A stretch of 64,000 bases of DNA from positions 124,001 to 188,000 of the forward strand of contig NZ_JAAABI010000002.1 of assembly GCF_009903685.1 (NCBI RefSeq), in the 5' to 3' direction. Below are positions 58,626 through 64,000 of this stretch, in pieces (the first letter of the stretch is position 1; every line of letters begins with the position of its first letter). Source of the stretch: Flagellimonas ochracea. Lineage in GTDB: Bacteria > Bacteroidota > Bacteroidia > Flavobacteriales > Flavobacteriaceae. Position numbers and translations under genes: made by a program. Under the pieces are notes generated by a model. That model was not told the origin of the DNA, did not search any database, and saw only the letters and a list, made by a program, of their open reading frames with translations.

Positions 58626-59693
58626 CTAAACTGGCAGTTTTTCTTCGGTCTGCCAATCAGTGATCCATTGTGACATCAGGGATGCCCAGTCATCTCGATC
58701 GTTCAAGCATGAAATGTGAATGAATTCTTCTCCACCGGCTTCCTCGAACTCTTCTTTGCCCTCCATGGCAATTTCTTCCAAGGTTTCCAAACAATCGCTG
58801 ACAAATGCAGGGGTAATGACAGCCAACTTTTTTCTCCCCTCTTCGGCCAGTCTTTCAAATTCCTTATCGGTAAACGGCTGCAACCAAGGATCGCTCCCAA
58901 GTCTGGATTGGAAAGAAGTACTCACCTTTTCTGAATCCAGACCCAGTTCTTTCTTTACCATCTCTGTGGTGGCGTAGCACTGGTGCCTATAGCAGGTGTG
59001 GTGTGCAACGGAATTGATTGAACAACACTTTCCATCTATTTTACAATGGAATTTCGTCGGGTCTGATTTTCGAATGTGCCGTTCTGGTATGCCGTGGTAA
59101 GAAAATAAAATGTGGTCATAGTCGAAATTGGCCAAGCCCTCTTTGATACTTTTGGATAGTACCTTTATGTAATCCTGGTTGTGATAAAAAGCGGGCAAGG
59201 TGGTCAACTTCATTTCTGGAAAATAAGCCTGTTGGTCCTGCATGGCCTTTACAACCACAGTCTCATAAGACGACATGGCATAATGGGGGTATAAGGGAAC
59301 CAAGAGCACATCGTCCACTCCTTGATCTTTCAATTCTTGCAAAGCACCCTTGATGCTCATAGAACCATATCGCATGCCCAAAGCAATTGGAAGGCTGGTA
59401 TGTTGCCGCACTTTTTCCGTAAATCTTTCTGAAATTATAATCAGCGGAGATCCCTCCTCCCACCAAATCTTGGCATAGGCCTTTGCGGAACGTTTGGGTC
59501 GTGTGTTCAAGATAATCCCCCTAACTATTATGTTCCTGAGGATGGGATTGACATCAATAACCCGTTCATCCATTAAAAATTCATCCAGATACGGTTTCAC
59601 ATCCTTAGATGTGGGACTATCCGGCGAACCCAAATTGACCAATAAAACTCCTTTTCGCACAGCTAACTCTTTTAGGCTCCAAAAATACGACAT
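58626..59693 (-). CDS. hemH: ferrochelatase
   Basis: Inserts iron into protoporphyrin IX, the last haem step. The N-terminal KGVLLVNLGSPDSPTSKDV, the iron-binding LFSYHGIPERHIRKSDPT (conserved His) and SFQSRLGSDPWLQPFT with the conserved Glu segment ETLEEIAMEGKEEFEEAGG are family motifs. The start is uncertain: ATG at 59693 gives 355 residues, while GTG at 59660 gives VRKGVLLVNLG, the usual family start. CYRHQCYATT may be a cysteine-rich insertion. Operon with the MATE gene. Confidence 0.93.
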   Translation of the reverse strand: MSYFWSLKELAVRKGVLLVNLGSPDSPTSKDVKPYLDEFLMDERVIDVNPILRNIIVRGIILNTRPKRSAKAYAKIWWEEGSPLIIISERFTEKVRQHTSLPIALGMRYGSMSIKGALQELKDQGVDDVLLVPLYPHYAMSSYETVVVKAMQDQQAYFPEMKLTTLPAFYHNQDYIKVLSKSIKEGLANFDYDHILFSYHGIPERHIRKSDPTKFHCKIDGKCCSINSVAHHTCYRHQCYATTEMVKKELGLDSEKVSTSFQSRLGSDPWLQPFTDKEFERLAEEGRKKLAVITPAFVSDCLETLEEIAMEGKEEFEEAGGEEFIHISCLNDRDDWASLMSQWITDWQTEEKLPV

Positions 59694-59811
59694 GGCATGC
59701 ACTTAATATTTTCACATCCAAAATTCTTTCTTATGATCTGATAATGAATTTCAATTTGGAGTTGATTTGGGCTTTCTTCTTGCTAATCTTTTCTGCACTA
59801 TTTTTGTGCGT

Positions 59812-60879
59812 ATGAATGAATTCTTCCAAAATGTCTCCAAAGAATCCCTTTTGTATTTGGGGATTGCACTTTCATTGCTTATCGCATTGTATTGGCTGAC
59901 CTCATTTTTATTGCGGCGTCTTGGTAAAAACCCCAAATACCTGTTGCCCAGTGGGTCCTTTCGAAAATTGGCGCCTGCCCTAGTGCTGGTTTTTCTTTCT
60001 TTCATTCTTCGGATGAATGCACTTCGAGACCTATTAAATTTAGAGGACTATGGGCTGTGGTTTAGAAAGGCAAGCACCTTGTTGTTCATTTTCTCCATGA
60101 CATGGTTGATAATCAGTATTTTAAAGATTGCCAAAGCAATTATTCTACAAAACTACGATGTCGGGGAAGCTGACAACCTAAAGGCAAGAAAGGTATACAC
60201 CCAATTTACTATTTTGGAGCGCATCGTAATTTTTATTGTGGTCGTATTGGCAATTGGTTTGGCGTTGATGAGTTTTAAGGAAATCCGTGAGGTGGGTATC
60301 AGTATTTTTGCCTCGGCAGGAGTTGCGGGTATCATTATTGGTTTTTCAGCTCAGAAATTCATTGGGACCATTTTAGCTGGCATTCAAATTGCCATTGCCC
60401 AGCCCATCAAGTTAGATGACGTAGTTATTGTGGAAGGGGAATGGGGTCGCATTGAGGAGATTACATTGACTTATGTAGTGGTGCAAATATGGGATAAAAG
60501 AAGATTGATTGTTCCTACCCCTTACTTTATTGATAAACCTTTTCAGAATTGGACCAAAACCTCAGCTGAGATACTGGGCACTGTTTTTTTGTATGTGGAC
60601 TACAGGGTTCCTTTTGATGAACTTCGCAAAGAATTGACCCGGGTTCTTCAAAATACAGAACATTGGGACGGGGAGGTGAATGTGCTACAAGTAACAGATT
60701 CAAAACCTTCCCATGTGGAGATCAGGGCTTTGATGAGTGCCAAAGATTCCCCAACGGCATGGGAACTTAGGGTACATGTAAGGGAAAAATTGATTGAATT
60801 CCTTCAAAAAAACTACCCCAATAGTATTGCCAAAACAAGGGTTTTGTTGCAAAAAACTGATGCCAATGATACAACGTAG
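59812..60879 (+). CDS. mechanosensitive ion channel (MscS) family protein
   Basis: A 355-residue membrane channel, taken from ATG 59812 (MNEFFQNV); a TTG reading at 59767 would add a non-conserved stretch. Helices lie near 13-35, 57-80, 90-110, 135-155 and 165-190. The MscS pore region is in SIFASAGVAGIIIGFSAQKFIGTILAGI, and the soluble beta domain follows with DDVVIVEGEWGRIEEITL and RRLIVPTPYFIDKPFQNWT. It releases solutes under membrane tension. The next gene starts inside its 3' end (14-base overlap). Confidence 0.92.
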   Translation: MNEFFQNVSKESLLYLGIALSLLIALYWLTSFLLRRLGKNPKYLLPSGSFRKLAPALVLVFLSFILRMNALRDLLNLEDYGLWFRKASTLLFIFSMTWLIISILKIAKAIILQNYDVGEADNLKARKVYTQFTILERIVIFIVVVLAIGLALMSFKEIREVGISIFASAGVAGIIIGFSAQKFIGTILAGIQIAIAQPIKLDDVVIVEGEWGRIEEITLTYVVVQIWDKRRLIVPTPYFIDKPFQNWTKTSAEILGTVFLYVDYRVPFDELRKELTRVLQNTEHWDGEVNVLQVTDSKPSHVEIRALMSAKDSPTAWELRVHVREKLIEFLQKNYPNSIAKTRVLLQKTDANDTT

Positions 60880-61705
60880 CCTAACACTGCTCTTTCTTTT
60901 TGGAGTGCTTGCAAATGCCCAACAGATTACCTGTTCTCCCAAAGACAAACTTTATTTTGAAACCAAAATGGAGACCATTAAAAATACCAAAGCTTCCTCC
61001 TTAGGGGATACCATTATCCAAGTGGGAAAATCGTTCATTGGAACTCCATATCTTGAAAAAACCTTAGAAGTGGGAGATATGGAAACCTTGGTCATCAATT
61101 TGAGGGGTCTGGATTGCACCACTTTTGTTGAAAATGTTCTGGCCTTTGGTTTGATGATAAAAAAAGATAAGACCCACTTTGAAGATTTTGCGAATCATTT
61201 GGAAACCATTCGGTATAGAAATGGAGAATTAAATGGGTATCCGTCACGTTTACATTATTTTACGGATTGGATACGCAACAATGAGCAAAAGGGTCTGGTA
61301 AAAGATATAACTTCGGATTTGGGTGGAATAGAATCGCAAAAACCCATCAATTTTATGGGAACACATCGAGGTTTATACCCCTTTTTAGCTGATGACAAAA
61401 ACTTTGTAAGTATACAAAGGGTAGAAAATGAATTGGCCAAAGAAAGGCTCTGTATTTTGCCTCAAGACCAGATTGAAAGCAAAGAACAATTAATTCATTC
61501 TGGAGATATCATCGCTCTGGCCACTTCCATAAAAGGTTTGGATGTTACCCACACCGGCATTGCAATACATTTAAACAATAGGTTGCATCTACTGCACGCT
61601 TCGAGTAAAAATGGGATGGTTGAAGTCTCGGAAATTCCACTCGCCGATTACGTGAAGAACATCAAAAGCAATATTGGGATTATCGTGGCCCGACCTACGT
61701 TTTGA
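60866..61705 (+). CDS. exported DUF1460 (N-acetylmuramoyl-L-alanine amidase-like) protein
   Basis: A 279-residue exported protein of the DUF1460 family (PF07313), a papain-like peptidoglycan amidase group. The signal peptide (MIQRSLTLLFLFGVLANAQ) supports ATG 60866; ATG 60860 is also possible. The catalytic Cys is in LRGLDCTTFVENVLAFG, with a His in THTGIAIHL and a further conserved segment LHYFTDWIRNN. It trims cell-wall peptides. The start overlaps the MscS gene by 14 bases and the stop overlaps the convergent MGH1 gene by 11. Confidence 0.88.
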   Translation: MIQRSLTLLFLFGVLANAQQITCSPKDKLYFETKMETIKNTKASSLGDTIIQVGKSFIGTPYLEKTLEVGDMETLVINLRGLDCTTFVENVLAFGLMIKKDKTHFEDFANHLETIRYRNGELNGYPSRLHYFTDWIRNNEQKGLVKDITSDLGGIESQKPINFMGTHRGLYPFLADDKNFVSIQRVENELAKERLCILPQDQIESKEQLIHSGDIIALATSIKGLDVTHTGIAIHLNNRLHLLHASSKNGMVEVSEIPLADYVKNIKSNIGIIVARPTF

Positions 61706-63074
61706 TGTATTCGTGATATATAGCGATGGGAATGAGGCCAGTCCAACCGCAAAAGTCCATTTTGGCCGGCATCCCATAGGATATAAGATCAGGTGCATAA
61801 TTTTCCCAAAAGGTATCAGTGGCATCAAACACTTCAGCAATGGCGGCATAGGTGCGCTCAGCCAAGTCTTGCGCCAAATCGTTTTTTCCAACTGTAGTCA
61901 ATCCTTTTAAAACCATATAAGACGTTGGTGCCCAAACACCTCCCAACCAATAATCCCCCCAACCTTTGTAATCGGGATCGTCAGCCGAAAGTGCAGGTAA
62001 AGGAATTTTTCTGTAAAACTCATCTGGGTTGGTCAAGTGTGCCAAAAATGCATCAATTTTGTCATCAGGGACCAGCTCTCCCAGTAAAGTCCAATACATG
62101 CCGATGTGCTTTCTTTTGATTTGTTTTCCATATCCCAAATCATAATAGAAGCTATCTTGGTCATCCCAACAAAGTTGGTTCAGCGCTTCCTTTACTTCCC
62201 GATGAAACGTTTCATACATCTTAAGATCTTCTGTTTGGCCTATTTCATTGGCAATAAAGCTTAGTTGTTTGGAAAGCATCGCCATTTGGGCGGTAAAGTC
62301 CACCAGTCGGCCTTGTTTGTTCCATAAACCCTGCAAAGTTTCCACATAGTCCGCTATGAACATATTCAATCGTTCTTCTGCGGTAGAACCGCCCATTTTA
62401 CCCAATTTATCCCCTAATTCGTGGTGAGTCATTCCATTGCCCTCATCAGTGGTCCAATTTCTGGGGGAACGAGGTATATTGTCCATGCCCATGCCCAAAG
62501 TATCTCCCCAAAAAAGCTTGTCGTCACCTTGATAGGTGCTTACCAAAAATTCAAAATTTTTCTTTAGAAAAGGATAGGCATAACGCAGTCTTTCCTTGTC
62601 TTGCTTCACATGATAGATTTCAGTTTCGGCAAAACCCAACAAGGGCGGATTTATGGAAACGGGATGGTCTTTTGACCAAAGTGGTCTTCCGTCTTTTCTG
62701 TACTCTCTGCAGATGTAGCCATCTTCTTCCATTCGCTCATAGAAATTGTCCAATGCTTGATATACGGGCAATTCATCCATGTGGTATTTGGCAAAGCAAG
62801 CTATGAAACAAGAGTCCCAAAGAAATATATTGTCAGAAAAAGCAGCATCCACAAAGGGCTCTTTAAAAAAGGGTTCCCTGTCTCCTCCGCGGACTTTGCT
62901 TTTGGTTATCTCCAGTGCTTTGGCGTACATTCTCCCGCTTAATTTAGAGGTGACTTTAAAGCGGTGGGATTCCATTTCATTTGCATTTTCAACAATCTCA
63001 TCCCTGCAACCCATGGCCACCGTACTCCCCAAGGTTGCCAAGCCCAACGTCTTATAAAAATCTCTTCGCTCCAT
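61695..63074 (-). CDS. exported MGH1-like glycoside hydrolase (GH63-type) protein
   Basis: A 459-residue (alpha/alpha)6-barrel protein of the MGH1/GH63-like group. N-terminal MERRDFYKTLGLATLG resembles a twin-arginine signal; AMGC at 20-23 is a lipobox. Motifs include FLWDSCFIACFAKYHMDELP (with Asp), PRSPRNWTTDEGNGMTH and GDYWLGGVWAPTSYMVLKGL, fitting barrel catalytic and binding loops. It probably cleaves alpha-glycosides, such as trehalose-like or mannosylglycerate-type compounds. ThuA protein gene lies 5 bases upstream on the same strand, suggesting an operon. Confidence 0.85.
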   Translation of the reverse strand: MERRDFYKTLGLATLGSTVAMGCRDEIVENANEMESHRFKVTSKLSGRMYAKALEITKSKVRGGDREPFFKEPFVDAAFSDNIFLWDSCFIACFAKYHMDELPVYQALDNFYERMEEDGYICREYRKDGRPLWSKDHPVSINPPLLGFAETEIYHVKQDKERLRYAYPFLKKNFEFLVSTYQGDDKLFWGDTLGMGMDNIPRSPRNWTTDEGNGMTHHELGDKLGKMGGSTAEERLNMFIADYVETLQGLWNKQGRLVDFTAQMAMLSKQLSFIANEIGQTEDLKMYETFHREVKEALNQLCWDDQDSFYYDLGYGKQIKRKHIGMYWTLLGELVPDDKIDAFLAHLTNPDEFYRKIPLPALSADDPDYKGWGDYWLGGVWAPTSYMVLKGLTTVGKNDLAQDLAERTYAAIAEVFDATDTFWENYAPDLISYGMPAKMDFCGWTGLIPIAIYHEYIKT

Positions 63075-63079
63075 ATTTC

Positions 63080-63853
63080 TCAGTTATTTTCATCTCTCTT
63101 TAAGCACCATTGAATTGCCCCCAAAAGGTGTTTTCGAAATGCGGGCTCATCAAAAGTAGCTTCGGTATGTCCCCCTCCGGTATAATAGGCTCTGCCTCCA
63201 TCAAATTCGTGGTACCATGCTATGGGATGGTTTGCTCCATTGGTTCCGCCAGAATAACTTTTCTCATCCAAATTGAGCAGTACGGTTACATTCGGATTCA
63301 GGTTTTTGTAGTTATACCATTCATCACTCCTTGACCAAGTATCATTTAAATGGGAAGTCGAGGAGTGGTCTTTGCGCAGGACGTCAATCCTTGCATCCAA
63401 CACATTGGGGTCATTTGGGTGACTCTCAAAATATCCTCCCACCAATTTACCGTACCAAGTCCAGTCATACTCCGTATCGGCTGCAGCATGAATGCCCAAA
63501 TAGCTCCCACCATTTTTGATGTACTTTTCAAAGGCCCTTTGTTGCTCTTCCTCTAAGACATCCATGGTGGTGCTTAAAAAAACAACCAGCTTATAGTTTT
63601 TAAGGTTGCTATCATTGAAATCTTCTCCACTTTCCGTTTGCAGGGCAACAAATCCATTTGCACGGCCCAACTCGCGCAAGGTCCGTACCCCCTTTTCAAT
63701 GGATGTATGACGGTAGCCTGCTGTCTTTGTAAATACCATTACCAGTTCAGGCATTTTTACGCTATCATTTTCTAGTGATGTTGGTTTTTCCTGTGCATTC
63801 ACCTGAAATGCAAAAAAGGCAATCAACAAAATGGACAATCTATTTGGCTTCAT
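63080..63853 (-). CDS. exported ThuA domain protein
   Basis: A 257-residue exported protein (signal peptide ending near FQVNAQ) with a ThuA domain (PF06283), a glutamine-amidotransferase-like fold. Motifs are FTKTAGYRHTSIEKGVRTL, GGSYLGIHAAADTEYDWTWYGKLVGGYF, DEWYNY and VAWYHE-like PIAWYHEFDGGRAYYTGGGHT. Rhizobial ThuA takes part in trehalose and keto-trehalose use. Here it is coupled to an MGH1-like glycosidase 5 bases downstream, suggesting degradation of an alpha-glucoside. Confidence 0.9.
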   Translation of the reverse strand: MKPNRLSILLIAFFAFQVNAQEKPTSLENDSVKMPELVMVFTKTAGYRHTSIEKGVRTLRELGRANGFVALQTESGEDFNDSNLKNYKLVVFLSTTMDVLEEEQQRAFEKYIKNGGSYLGIHAAADTEYDWTWYGKLVGGYFESHPNDPNVLDARIDVLRKDHSSTSHLNDTWSRSDEWYNYKNLNPNVTVLLNLDEKSYSGGTNGANHPIAWYHEFDGGRAYYTGGGHTEATFDEPAFRKHLLGAIQWCLKRDENN

Positions 63854-63864
63854 TCTTTTTGTAT

Positions 63865-64000
63865 TTAGGAATTTGAAGTTAAATATTTTTTGGGGGTCGT
63901 GCCATACTTCTTTTTAAAGGAAGTTATAAAATGGCTTGCGGTGCTGTATCCAACTTTAAGACCTACTTCATTCACATTGTGCCTTCCCGTTTCAAGCATT
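63865..64000 (-). CDS. AraC family HTH domain, 3' end only
   Basis: The minus strand from the right edge reads on in one frame to a stop at 63865-63867. The reading contains VNEVGLKVGYSTASHFITSF followed by KKKYGTTPKKYL, which are the second helix-turn-helix and the end motif of AraC domains. The rest of the gene is beyond the window. It is on the same strand as, and directly upstream of, the ThuA and MGH1 genes, so it may control them. Confidence 0.85.
   Translation of the reverse strand, partial: MLETGRHNVNEVGLKVGYSTASHFITSFKKKYGTTPKKYLTSNS

Noticed and set aside
1..64000. CRISPR arrays, tRNA or rRNA genes, intact insertion sequences, prophage
   Set aside because: Scanned by eye for regular spaced repeats, tRNA clover leaves, transposases and phage structural genes; none found. 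Very divergent or short ones could be missed.

Overview
The window reads as chromosome of a marine-type member of the Flavobacteriaceae (Bacteroidota), close in style to Muricauda/Allomuricauda; this is inferred from gene content and cannot be fixed to a species. Supporting signs are TAnnTTTG promoter elements in front of many genes, weak Shine-Dalgarno signals, many SPII lipoproteins, LytTR/His_kinase signalling, GMC oxidoreductase plus gluconate-dehydrogenase subunit 3 pairs, a eukaryote-type class Ia ribonucleotide reductase, and GTCATTTCGA palindromic intergenic repeats. The base composition is moderately AT-rich, except for one GC-rich stretch inside a surface-protein gene (about 34.0-34.96 kb).

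Layout. 0-1.6 kb: housekeeping operon yicC-gmk-nadD. 1.7-10.6 kb: a sugar-oxidation locus with a DUF1080 (3-keto-disaccharide hydrolase family) protein, two xylose-isomerase-like TIM barrels, a Gfo/Idh/MocA oxidoreductase, an MFS permease, and a divergent GMC dehydrogenase with its small exported subunit. 10.7-15.2 kb: nrdB-nrdA, preceded on the same strand by a long hairpin RNA and an intrinsic terminator (6S-like RNA or nrd leader). 15.2-18 kb: LytTR regulator and TPR histidine kinase pair. 18-26.4 kb: housekeeping and membrane genes (MarC, S41 protease, dCMP deaminase-like, HupE/UreJ, DnaJ/TerB, bacilliredoxin, PlsC, HD, glycosyltransferase). 26.6-31.2 kb: exported Gfo/Idh, vanadium haloperoxidase-like phosphatase, ECF42-type sigma factor with its YCII/DGPF partner.

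31.2-36.3 kb looks accessory: degenerate palindromic repeats surround a BspA/DUF285 surface lipoprotein and a collagen-like lipoprotein. 36.3-44.1 kb: exported protein of unknown function, crotonase, NtrY-like kinase, HemJ, and a 1,044-residue Asp-box propeller protein. 44.2-50.4 kb: an Ig-like protein with a nested domain, DUF2237, two DoxX proteins, DUF427, an SPFH-GYF protein coupled to a double zinc-ribbon membrane protein, and a membrane-anchored LytTR regulator. 50.5-57.2 kb: exported beta-propellers and lactonases, a 7-TM AraC regulator and a PQQ-type sugar dehydrogenase. 57.2-64 kb: hemH-MATE operon, MscS channel, DUF1460 amidase-like protein, MGH1-like glycosidase, ThuA protein and the 3' end of an AraC gene.

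Taken together the accessory content points to periplasmic oxidation and cleavage of sugars (GMC, DUF1080, Gfo/Idh, PQQ dehydrogenase, lactonases, ThuA). No tRNA, rRNA, CRISPR array, complete insertion sequence or prophage was seen. The most unusual items are the hairpin RNA upstream of nrdBA, the keto-sugar locus, the SPFH/zinc-ribbon pair and the repeat-bounded surface-protein island.
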